From assembly GCA_030844895.1 (NCBI GenBank), contig JAUTDX010000425.1, forward strand, positions 79,652-143,651: DNA of 64,000 bases. Direction: 5' to 3'. The position numbers and the translations under genes were made by a program. This DNA is from Ambrosia x helenae (taxonomy: Eukaryota; Streptophyta; Magnoliopsida; Asterales; Asteraceae). The notes beneath the pieces are model-generated. The model saw nothing but the letters and a program-made list of their open reading frames with translations. It had not been told where the DNA came from and did not search any database. Position 1 is the stretch's first letter. The number at the start of each line of letters is the position of its first letter. Shown piece by piece: positions 33,278-44,882 of this stretch.

Positions 33278-33685
33278 ATGTCGATTTCAATTGAGGCTTT
33301 GGCAATGACAGGTGTAGACTACAACGATTGGGGTATGGATTTCGAGGATTGGGAGCGTACGGAGATGGGCCCACCTCCTCCCCATTTATATGCTGATGAT
33401 TATGATGAACATGAACATAAACATGATCAAAGAGATGAGGGAGACGAGGAAGTCAGTATGATGATGGCAACAAACACTATAGATGAATTGTGTAGATATA
33501 CACAACCAAAAAACCAATTCACACATGTCTTTGATGTAAATAATAAAGAGGGTGGTGATGATTTTGAGATGCGATCACCGAAAACTTTATTAAAGGTTAT
33601 GAATCGCGGTCGGGGTATCAAGCGATTAAAGATGTTGGTGGTCGTGATAATGGTGATTAGATTTCTAAGGAGGCAAATTCTTTGA
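33278..33685 (+). CDS. small acidic protein family, copy 3 (135 aa)
   Basis: An intronless ORF starting MSISIEALAMTGVDYNDWGM. The in-frame ATG at 33212 is rejected because it lies about 20 bp after the TATA box and outside family homology. The N-terminal block has WGMDFEDWER and PPPPHLYADD. A His/Asp/Glu-rich stretch follows (DEHEHKHDQRDEGDEE). MMATNTIDELC and PKNQFTHVFD match copy 2. The C-terminus RGIKRLKMLVVVIMVIRFLR is a basic then strongly hydrophobic helix. It is the longest copy. Its 3' flank was later hit by a retroposon. Function unknown. Confidence 0.75.
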   Translation: MSISIEALAMTGVDYNDWGMDFEDWERTEMGPPPPHLYADDYDEHEHKHDQRDEGDEEVSMMMATNTIDELCRYTQPKNQFTHVFDVNNKEGGDDFEMRSPKTLLKVMNRGRGIKRLKMLVVVIMVIRFLRRQIL

Positions 33686-33811
33686 ATCGTTTGTAGTTTT
33701 GAGTAGGATGTTCATATATAGTGTAATTCTGTTTCATTTTCATTCTCTATTTACTTGTAATTAAATCGTATTAAGTATATTGTAATTTGTAAATTAAAGT
33801 GTTTAATTGGT

Positions 33812-33963
33812 AGTGATTCGAATCCTGCACACCACGAAAAAAATTCCCTGTAACGGTTTGAGATAACTTCAAAGTGGACACCGGTGCGTGGGTAGTGATT
33901 TGAACTCGGGTTGAGGGGTTGTCTGTCGATTAGTTTCACCGCTGAAGTACACCTTCCAAAAAA
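33812..33963 (+). mobile_element. short SINE-like retroposon
   Basis: AATTGGT flanks the insert (33805-33811 and 33964-33970), which ends in an A-rich run. It contains GATTCGAATCC (box-B-like) near its start and GATTTGAACTCGG later. The matching 3' flank of copy 2 lacks the insert and reads straight through to GGTTTCAAT, which serves as an empty site. Confidence 0.65.
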
Positions 33964-34120
33964 AATTGGTTTCAATGAATAAAAATGATCACTCAAATAC
34001 TTGTAATTATATCATGTTTAGTATAGCATAATGCTGACAAATGTATCAATAAACATATGCATTATAGTGTTGTTTCTAGGAATATTGAAACTTTCGCCCA
34101 AACTTTCGTAGTTACATAAC

Positions 34121-34249
34121 TAATAGCATTTACGAAAATCATGTAAATGATTTGTGTAATCATGTCCGCCTTTTACGTGTAGTTATCGTCGATAGGTCTA
34201 TATATTGTACACCTTGTTATTGTATATAATGGAGCGATTGAGTTTTACA
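34121..34249 (+). repeat. Copia 5' LTR
   Basis: It starts TAATAGCATT (probably a mutated TG start) and ends TTTTACA. It matches 43342-43495. Confidence 0.85.
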
Positions 34250-34550
34250 TGGTATCAGCCTAACTGACGGTCTTACTTTCTCTCCTCCTTCCTATTTCTT
34301 CTTCTTCCCTACCAAAACCCTACCTCGTTTATTCCCTGCCATCACGTTGTTTCAATTTCAGCCGATCAATAATATTCTATTCCTCTTCACAATAGTGACC
34401 ATCTGCCCAATCAATCATTATTCACAGCCAACCACAATATCTTATTCTTTATAATCGACATATATTTTTTAATCTTCAACCAGCCTCCATTCACAAGAAG
34501 ACAACCCAGACCATATATTATTCTCCTTCACAATCGGTTTTCCTTTTCGC

Positions 34551-34848
34551 TGTGTTCCCGAGTTTACTTAAGAAAGAAAAAGAAAAGAAGGGAAGGAAAT
34601 TCCTTCCCTTTCTTTTCTTTTCTTACCCTTATTTTTTTCTTATATTTCCTCCTAATTTGGAAGGATCAAATATAGCTTAGTTTTCCTCTCTTTTTTCCTT
34701 TCCTTTCCTTCCATAAAAAAACTCTACAACAACACATTTCATCTTTCCTTCCATTTCTCTCCTTTAATAAAAACTCGGGAACACACCCTCTTTTTTCCTT
34801 TCCTTCAATTTCCTTTCTTTTCTTCTTCTAAGTTAACTCGGGAACACA
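34551..34848. mobile_element. TIR element inserted in the Copia leader
   Basis: The left end TGTGTTCCCGAGTTTACTTA and right end TAAGTTAACTCGGGAACACA are inverted repeats 298 bp apart. A third internal copy, ACTCGGGAACACA (34772-34784), suggests a nested or rearranged unit. The interior is pyrimidine-rich with a palindrome at GGGAAGGAAATTCCTTCCC. No target duplication was seen. Confidence 0.6.
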
Positions 34849-35014
34849 ATGTTTATTTCCATGCGACAATTGTCCTCATTGACAATTGTTGTCAGACGTC
34901 ACCTTATTATTCTTTATATTATCCACACCCACAAATTGTACTCAACCAATCTTATTCACACCTACCACCGCAAATATTATTCACAGCCGACACATATATA
35001 TTCAGTCGATTATC

Positions 35015-36172
35015 ATGGCAAAATCAATTCCTTCTACCATCACAACCCCACTCCATTCTCTCCTTCACTTCATCCCTCTCAAACTAAACTCTACAAACTA
35101 TCTTGCGTGGAGCCAACAGGTCTCTCTTGTTCTTTCTCTTCAGAACCAGATTGGACATGTTGACGGCACCATTCCCATTCCACCCGAAACCCTTCTTGAA
35201 GCCGAAAAAACCTGTTCCCAACCCTGCTCGAACTGAATGGTTAACCAAAGATCAGTTGGCTTGCCTCCTTATTCAATCCTCTTTATCTGAGGAAGCCATG
35301 TTTGAAATCATTAGCATCTCTAATGCCCGTCAGATTTGGCTTGCCTTTGAAACTGCTTACAGCCACCGTTCCATTGACTGTATGCACATACTGCGTGACA
35401 ACCTGCGCATGTTACAAAAAGGTTCATCCTCTGTTGCTGAGTTTGGTCGAAAATTTAAATCTCTATGTGATCAGCTTGCTGCTATAGGTCCCAGTCGATG
35501 AAACTAACAAATATGTGGTCTTGGAACCACCTTTGAGCATTTTTCCACAACACACCATGCCCTAGGCACTTCATCTTTTCGTGAATTACTTGGAAAAACC
35601 AGGAAACCTTTATGACGTCTCTTCATGGCCAGAATACTCCTTAGGCCGCGTTTGTTGCTCAACAATCTCGTTCTGGTAATACATCTCATTCCACTTTAGG
35701 ATCTTCTTATTCTAATTGAGGTTGTGGCCGTGGTCGCAATCCTGGTCGCGGTCGTGGCAAGTGACCCCCTCATTGTCAATTATGCAGGAAAGATTGTCAG
35801 TATGCGAATACGTGTCCCAATCTGACTTCTTTTGCTAAACAAGCTGCTCCTCTTGATGCCAACTTGGCTCAAGCTTTCCATGCTCAATGTCATGTCACTG
35901 ATGACTAGTCAGACTGGACCGGTGATACAGGTGCGTCGACCCATATGACTCCTTCTAAACATTATCTTCATAACACTTATGACTCTTCTGGAAACGACTT
36001 TGTTCGTTTCGGGAATAGTCAAACTTTACCTGTCACCAATATTGGCACAACATCTCTTGCTCCCAATCTTCCTTTAAAAATGTCTTTTTTTGTTCCTCAT
36101 CGTACAAAACATCTTCTTTCTATGAGTAAACTTACAAATGATTCTCATGTTGATGTTCTTTTTTTCAAATAA
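35015..36172 (+). pseudogene. Copia gag, zinc knuckle and protease region, broken
   Basis: Gag starts MAKSIPSTITTPLHSLL at 35015, shifts frame near 35210 and continues as WLTKDQLACLLIQSSLSEEA until a stop at 35499-35501. A zinc-knuckle remnant around 35776-35820 reads CQLCRKDC...C, with the usual His replaced. The protease motif DTGAS (35926-35940) stands in WTGDTGASTHMT. The frame is interrupted several times, so no product is expected. Confidence 0.8.
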
Positions 36173-36199
36173 TTGTTTTCACATTCAGGATTGAAAGAC

Positions 36200-37090
36200 C
36201 AAGGAAATCTTGGCAAGAGAGACGTGTGAAAATGGTCTTTACATTCTTCGTGAAGGAAATCATGCTTTCGTGGCCTCCTACTCCACTCCTCATCTCAAGG
36301 CCTATTTTGAACGATGGCGTGGTCGCCTTATACATGTGTCTTTTGATATTATTTTTAGATTGCATAAACTTGGTTCTTTATTTGTTACGTCTTTGTTACC
36401 AAAACCTAGTATTTGTTCTCCTTTTCAAATGTCTAAGTCACATTGTTTACCTTTTGATTTGAATAATAAACGTTCTGTGCATGCTTTGGATTTAATGCAT
36501 TGTGATCTTTAGGGTCCTGCACCTATAACATCATCCAATGGCTATCGATTTTATGCAATCTTTATTGATGATCACTCTCGTTTTACATGGTTCTATCAAC
36601 TAAAACAAAAATCTGACTTTTATGAAGCTTTATTGGTTTGCACACTGTTTTTTCAAAATCAGTTATTAAGCAAAATTAAAATTTTCCAAAGTGATGGTGG
36701 CACTGAATTTACCAACCATAGAGTTCAAAAATACTTTTCTAAACAAGGCATTCATCATCGCCTCTCTTGTCCACATACTCCTGAGCAAAATGGACGTGTT
36801 GAGCTTAAACACAGACATATTACTAAAACTGGTTTGGCCATGCTTTTCAATACCGATACTCCCGCCACACTATGGTCGGACGCCTTTGCTTCTGCCACAT
36901 TTATTGTCAATCGCCTACCCACTTCTTTGCTTGATTTTAAATCTCCATATGAGATTTTATATGGCCAACCTCCAACATATTCCACTTTTCGTATCTTTGA
37001 ATGTCGTGTGTTCCCTTACCTAAGGGATTATGCAAAACACATATTATCACCACGCAGCACAAGAATGTATTTTCATTGGTTATGACGCTA
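36200..37090 (+). pseudogene. Copia integrase region, broken
   Basis: After a degenerate pre-integrase stretch comes HALDLMHCDL, an in-frame stop at 36510-36512, then FIDDHSRFTWFY, FQSDGGTEFTNH and the glutamate motif PEQNGRVELKHRHI, which are the residues of the DDE core. It continues to YEILYGQPPTYSTFRIFEC and then shifts frame near 37030. It is inactive as written. Confidence 0.85.
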
Positions 37091-37589
37091 AATACATAGG
37101 TTATAAGGGTTTAGATCCAAAAATTCACCGCGTCTATGTTACACGGCATGCGCAATTTGATGAGGATTCGTATCCCTTTAGTGGTCATGTCAAACCAATT
37201 GATGAAGCTTCATTGGTTTTCTCAAACTTTGATGAAACCCTTCCATCTGTGCCTTTCTCCGATCCCCCACCAGTCTTCACGCCTACTTCATCTCAGTCCA
37301 CCATCCAACTCCACTATGCTCCTTGCTCCTTATGCCTTCATGATCATCCTGCTTCCTCCATCACATCTTCCTATCCATTAGCCCAACCTTCCACTTCAAC
37401 ACACTCTGCCCAAACTCAAAAAAACCACACCACCTACCTTGGCCTAATTTCCATCACCATCACCACCGGCCCAACCCCAACATACCCCACCCCCACCCCC
37501 ACCCACGGCCCAATCACAAAATTCCCCAAACCCGCCTTTTGAAACCCACGACCCAAAAAACACTACCCAGGGATCTCCCGTTGAGCCGA

Positions 37590-39170
37590 TGCTATCTTAT
37601 CTTATGAGAACTCGATCGAAAAATGGCATTTTCAAGCCTAAATACTATGCTAACTTGTCTTTATTTTCAGGTTCTTTACATCATGCTTTACTTGCAGCTC
37701 ATGATCCCCATCTTTACAAGTCAGCAGCAAAACACTGAAAATGGGTCAAGGCTATGGAAGAGGAGCTTCAGGCACTAAAATAAAAAAAAACATGGGTTCT
37801 CGTTCCACGTCCTTCAGGTGCAAACGTTGTTGGATCCAAGTAGATTTTTAGGACAAAATACAAAGCAGATAGTTTAATAGATCGTTACACGGCTCGTTTA
37901 GTTGCTCAGGGTTTCACTCAAGTTCTAGGACTCGATTTTTCTCATACTTCCAGTCCTTTAGTCAAAGCTTCTACAGTTTGTGTTGTGTTGTCTCTTGCTA
38001 CTATTTATGGATGGTCACTACGTCAACTTAATGTTCGGAATTCTTTTCTGAATGGAAATCTTACTGAAACAGTATATATGGAACAACCAACGGGGTTTAC
38101 TGATGCTAGATTTCCTACACATGTTTGTCGTCTTCAGAAAGCTCTTTATGGTCTCAAACATGCACCTAGAGCTTGGTTTCAACGCCTCAGCACCTTCTTA
38201 ACATTAAATGGTTTTCTTTGTAGTCAAGCAGGTCAATCACTTTTTATTTTTAAAATAGCAAAAGCCATTATTTATCTCCTTATGTATATTGACGATATCA
38301 TCATCACCGGGATTGATTCTTCCCTTATTCATCGTTTGTTACTAGGTTGCACAACGAATTATCAGTTAAAGACTTGGTCCTGCTTGGTTATTTTTTGTGA
38401 CTTGAGGTTTCTCACTTATTCATCGTTTGTTACTAGGCTGCACAAGGAATTCTCTGTTAGACTCCAAACCTGTAGCCACACCACTTGCTACCACTAATAC
38501 TTTTCTTAGCAAGGGTGTCCCGTTTCATGATCCTACTCTTTACAGGTCTTTAGTTGGGGCCCTTCAGTATCTGACAATCACTAGACCAGATATCTCGTAT
38601 GTCATAAATCAAGCAAGTCAACACCTAAAGGCTCCCACCACATCCCATTTTCAGCTGGTTAAAAGGATACTTCGGTATGTTAAAGGCATAATTGCATTTG
38701 GGTTAACTTTTTCAAAACCAACTTCCACAACTATTGTTAGTTACCCTGATGCAAACTGGGCTCGTTGTATTGAAACTAGACGTTCCACTTATGGCTACTC
38801 AATTTATCTAGGAGGAAACCTCGTCTCTTGGAGTGCAAAGAAACAACCTACTGTCTCTAGATCCAGCTGTGAATCTGAGTATCGTGCTATGGCTAATATA
38901 GCAGCATAAATTATTTGGCTAACACATCTCCTTCGTGAGTTACATGCTCTTCCTGCAGCTCGTCCTAGTCTACTCTGTGACAACAAAAGCTCCATTTTTC
39001 TCAGTCAAAATCCAGTTTCTCATAAACGTGCTAAGCACATTAACATTGATTATCACTTTCTCCGATAACTTGTCTCCTCTGGCCGCCTACACACGAAGTT
39101 TGTTCCATCTAATCTCCAGTTGCGGACATTTTCACCAAAAGTCTCTCACGCCCCCTCTTTGAGAAGTTTC
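37590..39170 (+). pseudogene. Copia reverse transcriptase and RNase H, broken
   Basis: The RT begins around MEEELQALK and contains LVAQGFTQ, KALYGLKHAPRAWFQ and the catalytic MYIDDIIITG (about 38283-38312). It is interrupted by stops (for example 37780 and 38495). A duplicated phrase, TCATCGTTTGTTACTAGG (38330 and 38417), marks a local rearrangement. RNase H reads GALQYLTITRPDISYVINQA, SYPDANWARC and SCESEYRAMANIAA, then a stop and continuation HKRAKHINIDYHFLR. Confidence 0.85.
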
Positions 39171-41565
39171 GGGGCTTACTTCGTGTTAGTTGTAACAACC
39201 GGCAAAAATAAGGTAATTCCGTACTAATTAACTATACGCGATTAACGTAATTAAATGCAATTATGTGTTGATTATTTAATTGAGGCCTTAGAAAGATAGC
39301 AATTCCCAAATAATGCATAGGAATGTATATGTTTAATGACAAAACATGATAGGATCATGTGCAAGTAAATCTATCCGGTATGGACACTGGCGATTACCCG
39401 GTAAAAATTAAATAAGCGAAACGGATCCCGGACACCCGGGATATAAAATAAAGAGTAATGTCACAAAATATAATGAGTTTTGGAACTCCAAAGCCATACG
39501 TGAAAGCTGGTTATACAAATCTCCCGGTAACGAATAAAGTGCGTGTACCGCGCCCGATACGCGCATAACTTATAATTTCACCCGCAAAAGCCTAAATAAT
39601 TTATCAACGCTTAAACCGGACTATGTTTAAAGGTTATTAAAGGTATTTTTAATATCCGGATGACACGCAATAAAAACCCGAAAAATACCCGGACGGTACC
39701 CGAACGAGAGGGAATTAAACATAGCAATAATGGGTATTAATTAGCAAAGTGGACCCCACCCAAACACCCCCAAGGGGCCGGCCTAGGGCCTTCCCAAATG
39801 ATTAATATCTTTTTTTTAATTAATTAACCCACTAAGATATTAGTAATCATGAGGATTTGCATGCATGGGTTGCTATTGGATAAAACTTGACTAATCCTCT
39901 CCTTTCTCTCTCCCTAAACTCACGGCAAACACCCTCTAAATAACATCTCCAAAGATTTTCATTATCTCACATAATCCTTCCAAGATATTACACAATCTAG
40001 ATAGGATACAAGTGATCTTTGAGAGATATGGAAGAGATGATATAAGGATACATACATAGCATACTTGAACCAACAAAGAAAAACTTCTTCTTCTTCTTCC
40101 CCTTTGTCCGTAACATATACCCCCACCATATACATTTTCTTTCAAATTTTACACTTCCAAATCACCTCTAAATCTTCATCTTTCAAAACCCCATTGTGTG
40201 TTTCAAGAGCTTGGAGCTTAACCCTTTGGAAGAACACACTAAACCCCATTCAATCCAAGGTTTTTGTCTTCCCTAGCCTTGAGCTAGTAGTAAGTTTTTA
40301 ACCTTGCTTTGATTATTAATGTTCATGTATTGTGTTCTTATGAGCAAGTTGTACATTAATGGGTAAAATGTGGTTTTGAAACATAAAGTTTTAATATATT
40401 TTACAAGAGTAAAATGGAAGAATAATAATATGGATAGATCATGAATTTAATACTAGTAATGTAGTATTTCAAGTAAATATAAAAATATGTACATACACTT
40501 AAGATGGATGATGATTTGGGCATGATTTATGAAAGCAACTTGAATGTGTTAAAAGATGGTTTTAATCATCATAAAAAGACTATCTAAAATATAAAATAAG
40601 ATGGAATATGTTAGAAAAGCATAGATGAAAAAGTTACAAAATTAAAGTCTACTCTCTTGGATGAGTGAAATTTGAGTATGTTGGATAAAAACATGAAACA
40701 CCCATGAAAATAGCATCAATGAAGGATTCTAAGACTATTAAGATTGGAATAATGTGAAAATAACCAAACATGAAAAAGATGGTTCTTTAAAGTCCACTAG
40801 TTGGAGGAAAAATGCTAACTTTGAAAGTTAGGATGGAAAATGCAACAAGTATAAGTTAAGGGACTAATATTGTAAATTTGAAAGTTGAGGAACTAACATA
40901 AGTATTTTAGAAACTTTGGTCCAAAAATGTATTAACGGAAAGTTTGGTGTCAAAAACGTAAATAATGATTTTTCCAAGTATAGTTTTGGTAAACACTAGT
41001 AACCTACTTGTGTATTTATTGAAAAGTGTATTTTTATAAAAATAGAAGTTTATAAAAATAAGGAATTAAATTAACATAAGGATTTTATAAAAGGAAAGAT
41101 TTTTATAAACATATTGGACGAAAGTAGAAACTTGAGAAAACTTATACAAAAATGGATACTTTTATATAAATGGGAATATAAAAGTATCGGAAATATTTTT
41201 GGATAAAATAAGTTAACAAGTTGAATAAAAAATACAAAAGTATATTTCTTCAAGTAATATGTGTTTGGAATTGGAAGTATAAGTAATATTTCCATAGAGC
41301 GCATAATGGAAGAAAACGTGGAAAAAGTTAACTATCGGACTTAGTTACATAAACTAACAATAATGGGTAAACGGACAAACAAGAGGAAAATGCCATTGCG
41401 GCAAAATGAAAAATATATATATTTTAAGAAGTAAAATATATATATGACATGGGTGAAAATTATATAACACTTTCCTAAGTGTTGGAGAAACTATTCGTGG
41501 GAGAAAACATAACGAAATGATTAAGACGTTAAACAAACGTATGGACTTAACAAGAAAAGTTACCC

Positions 41566-41605
<40 letters not shown>

Positions 41606-41608
<3 letters not shown>

Positions 41609-41937
41609 ATCCGGATATTTTGAGAACCAATGTGAGTTGTGAGAACCATAGGAACTCACTTTATAACCACATACTTTTTTTAATCAAAAATGAATATGTG
41701 GTCCACAATTAATCAACAATAAAATAATGAATAAAATATTAATATACTTACACGAGGATAAAAATCCCTTACACCGGTGTATTTTGGCGTAAATTAATGT
41801 ATTTTTTTAAAAACATTTTTACAGCGGGGTTTACGTGTTTTACACGAGTGTAAAAAAAAAGAAATTTTTTTTCGCATTTTACGTCGAGTTCCTACGAGTT
41901 CTCACAACTCGTTGAGTTCTCAAAGTATCCTAACCCT
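41606..41937. mobile_element. MITE inserted in a TA microsatellite (Micron-like)
   Basis: Inverted ends of about 50 bp share AGGAT, TTTGAGAAC, GAGTTGTGAGAAC and AGGAACTC. (TA)n flanks both sides (41571-41605 and 41937-41949), as in elements that target TA microsatellites. There is no coding. Confidence 0.65.
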
Positions 41938-41949
41938 ATATATATATAT

Positions 41950-42290
41950 GCTCGTCTCGGCGAAATTCTAGCATATCTATTTAATGGGAAAGTAGATGTG
42001 TGGGAAGGAAAACCGAGATGAGTAGACAAAATATATATATCAATGTGTACGCCGAGCCGACGAGATCCGAGTATATTTATCTGAATAGGAAAATAAATAT
42101 ACGGCATGGTGAGTCGAGTCGGGCGTTAAGAATATACCGCCGAACGACGAGACCTTAGCATGTTTATTTAAATGGGAAAATAAATATGCGGCAAAGTGAG
42201 TCGGGTCGGGTACTAAGGATACATAATATCGAACGATACGATCCTAAGTATAATTATTTAAATGGGAAAATAATTATACGTTAGGTAGAG
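41950..42290 (+). repeat. array of four diverged stem-loop modules
   Basis: Inner stems: 41971-41982 with 41989-42000; 42071-42080 with 42093-42102; 42158-42169 with 42178-42189; 42248-42259 with 42268-42279. The last is 12 bp and perfect; the third has one wobble. Loops are AATGGG-like. Stem sequences differ between modules while staying complementary. Module 1 also has an outer stem, CTCGTCTCGG with CCGAGATGAG. Confidence 0.7.
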
Positions 42291-43341
42291 TCGTGTCGAG
42301 AATAATAGTAGACAAGTTACAAAGAGTATTAACGAGAATAATACATAACTCGTAAGAAAAGGGTAATTCATCGCCAACGAACCTAGGATACGCGTCTAAT
42401 TAAACGGGAATTGGGAAAACACGTGGTCGGGAGTTGGGTGTACAACTTGCCAAGACACATGCACTATAGGTGTAGTGACTTATACGCCTAGGACGTTTGT
42501 AGGTGCGAGACCACAAAATTTGCTACCTTCCTTTTGAGCCAAACACAGTTTCAGGTGAGTCTCACGGACCCATTTTAAACTATTTTATGTTTTTCGGGGG
42601 AAAGATATGTTAGGGAAATGTTTGACGGGTTGAATACTTGAGTTGTGATCGCCACTCGGGGTTGAGACCTCTCTACTATAATCATTAATTCAGGAAAGTG
42701 AAACCGAAGGAATATTTGGATAGTACTATTGGTGCCTGACAAGGCCCACCCCAAATCGATAGCGTCGATTATGCATCGGCGTATGCCTGGGGTGCACGTA
42801 TTCTGAAATCAAGTCGTAGGAATACCGAGTAACGACTTGGAGCGGGGCATTATTATTATTTGTCTTGGTTTGATTATAGGCTCAAGTAGAATTGTAGAAA
42901 CTTGCAACTCCTATAAATTGTCATAACATAGAAATTCCCAAGAGATAAAGTTTTGATAAACTAAAACCTGTGAACTCACCAATATTTATATATTGACGGA
43001 TTTTTAAACATATCTTTCAGGTAATTGATAGATGATGGACAACATGGCAAGCTGGGTCAGGGGAATCTCTCAACGGGGCGTCGGGTGTTTGAAGGGGTTT
43101 CGTCTCTTTATCCCAAGGAATCAGGATATATTTGAGAAGCCTCCTTATTTGTATTAAAAACAATTTTCGTTTATGTGTGAACAATCAAACATGGTTTTCG
43201 ACGTCTTAATAAATGACCCATTTCTTTAATTACTTGTGATTTGCGTTAATCTTGGCTTTATCCGCTTGAACCGTCGCGCCACGTGTTTCCGCCGTAGGCG
43301 TGGTGTGACATTAGTCCCCCACCTCTTCGATTGACGGGGGG

Positions 43342-43495
43342 TAATAGCATTACGTAAATCATGTAAATGATTTGCATAATCATGTCCGCCTTTTATGTGT
43401 AATTATTGTAATTTAATATTTAGTTTCCATGTATTCATCTATGATAGGTCTATATATTGTACACCTGGTATATAATGGAGCGATTGAGTTTTACA
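43342..43495 (+). repeat. Copia 3' LTR
   Basis: It matches the 5' LTR, is preceded by the purine tract and is followed by the ATAAC duplication. Confidence 0.85.
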
Positions 43496-43500
43496 ATAAC

Positions 43501-44880
43501 CGTTTTATATTTCATCCTTTAAATTTTATATGGTTCTCCTAGTTCTATAGTTACATTGGGTTCCCTTTTTTTACGTCCGTTTAGTTAATATTGATAGATA
43601 ACAAAAATGTTCCATAAGTAATTGTATCACAAGTTTAGATGGATAAGAAAAATATGTCAGAATATTAATTGTATCACAAGTGTTTCATGGTGAAAGAATA
43701 GTACTAGAAATCTAGAATGCAAAATAAGACATATGATATCCCATGTGATCACGAGTTTCACGAAGAAAACAATGTATTAATGTTCAATGTAACTAGAACA
43801 GTCACGAGTCGTGCTACTTTTTCCAATTTTTTAACCCGTAAAGGGTATGCCACACCTTTTAATTTTCCAATTCAACAAAATCATACGTATATATTGTGTA
43901 TATAGTTGATTATAAAATAACGAAAATCTCGTAAAATATTATATATTATTAGTCAATTGTATTTAGAGATAGTTAAAAAGAAATTTGATATACTCATAAA
44001 TTCATAATCCCTAACTATAACAATTTTATTAAAATAAATCATATGATATCTACTTGAAAAAACGTAGCTAACACTTTATCTAACACTCATCTCATTTATT
44101 ATACAACATAGAAATATATCTTAATTTTTTTTTTAGGTTTTTTCAATTGCCGTTTGTTATATAGCACTATGGTACTTCAGTTAAAGACTTAAAGGTCAAA
44201 AAAACGCCCGATTTTATGGTGCATTTAAAAAAAAAAAAGATTGCGTGAAAAAATTTATGAACGTAAAAATAGGGGGTATGCATGTATGATGTATGTTGCA
44301 TGTAGAATGAAAAATAAAAGTTAAAGATGACTTCTTACCATACATAGGCAAAATCAATTTTTATTTAATCATACTCCAATATATATTATACACTCGTCGC
44401 TACAACCACCACCTGAAAGACGAAGCACCGTCACAAACCTACAAACCACCACCATACCTGAATGTTGCAACCGAATACCTCAAACCTTAGAATTCCAACA
44501 TCGTAGATATGGTGTTGTAGGTAAGGGCGAAAGGTTGTGGTGGTGTTGAGATTAAAATGGAGGGTAAAGACGAGCGGTGGTAGTGGTGTTGATGTTAAAA
44601 GGGAGGATTAAAGGTGGTGTTTAGGTTAGGGGGGTCAGATATGGTGGTGGTCAATTTCATGGTCGCTGGTTATATCGTTGGTGGAATGACCAAAATACCC
44701 TCATGTGCAAAGCACACATGAGGCAAGTTAACAGAAAACGTTAACTAGGTTATGAGTTAAGGACACCTTCCGTAAGAAAATTTTAATGTAAAAGACATCC
44801 GGTGTAATTTCTTTAGTTAAAGGACAACGCCAAAAACTTCGTTCAAATATAAAGAACGTAAAATGTAATTTTGTCTTTTC
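43501..44880. other. intergenic, transposon remnants
   Basis: There is no credible gene. ATATAGCACTATGGTAC at about 44158 is shared with the Helitrons near 54 kb, so a fragment of that family may lie here. GTGATCACGAGTTTCAC at about 43744 resembles the family promoter motif but has no ORF after it. Confidence 0.4.
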
Positions 44881-44882
44881 CT

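Larger units (their letters stand above)
39186..43315. mobile_element. 4.1-kb solo LTR, probably Ty3/gypsy
   Basis: The insert 39191-43310 starts TGTAACAACCGG, ends GGTGTGACA and is flanked by the 5-bp duplication TTAGT (39186-39190 and 43311-43315) inside the Copia 3' region. It has no coding, primer site or internal domain, which fits a single LTR left by recombination. The large size and TGTAACAACC/GTGACA ends suggest a chromovirus or other gypsy lineage; the exact lineage is a guess. It contains a MITE in a TA microsatellite (41606-41937) and a hairpin array (41950-42290). Confidence 0.75.
34116..43500 (+). mobile_element. Copia retrotransposon with very short LTRs, degenerate
   Basis: The element is 34121-43495, flanked by the duplication ATAAC (34116-34120 and 43496-43500). 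LTRs are 34121-34249 (129 bp) and 43342-43495 (154 bp). Both start TAATAGCATT and end GAGTTTTACA; the difference is mainly a deletion of about 25 bp in the 5' LTR. A primer site TGGTATCAGCC (34250-34260), like the initiator-Met tRNA site of Copia elements, follows the 5' LTR, and a purine tract GACGGGGGG precedes the 3' LTR. Domain order gag, protease, integrase, RT, RNase H proves Copia. Frameshifts and stops make it inactive. A 4.1-kb solo LTR is nested in its 3' end. Confidence 0.9.

Noticed and set aside
34849..35236. ORF starts before the Copia gag start
   Set aside because: Gag homology begins at 35015; the upstream codons are leader sequence.
39936..41659. Open frames inside the solo LTR
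   Set aside because: Low-complexity or microsatellite-derived, with no domain; LTRs are not expected to code.
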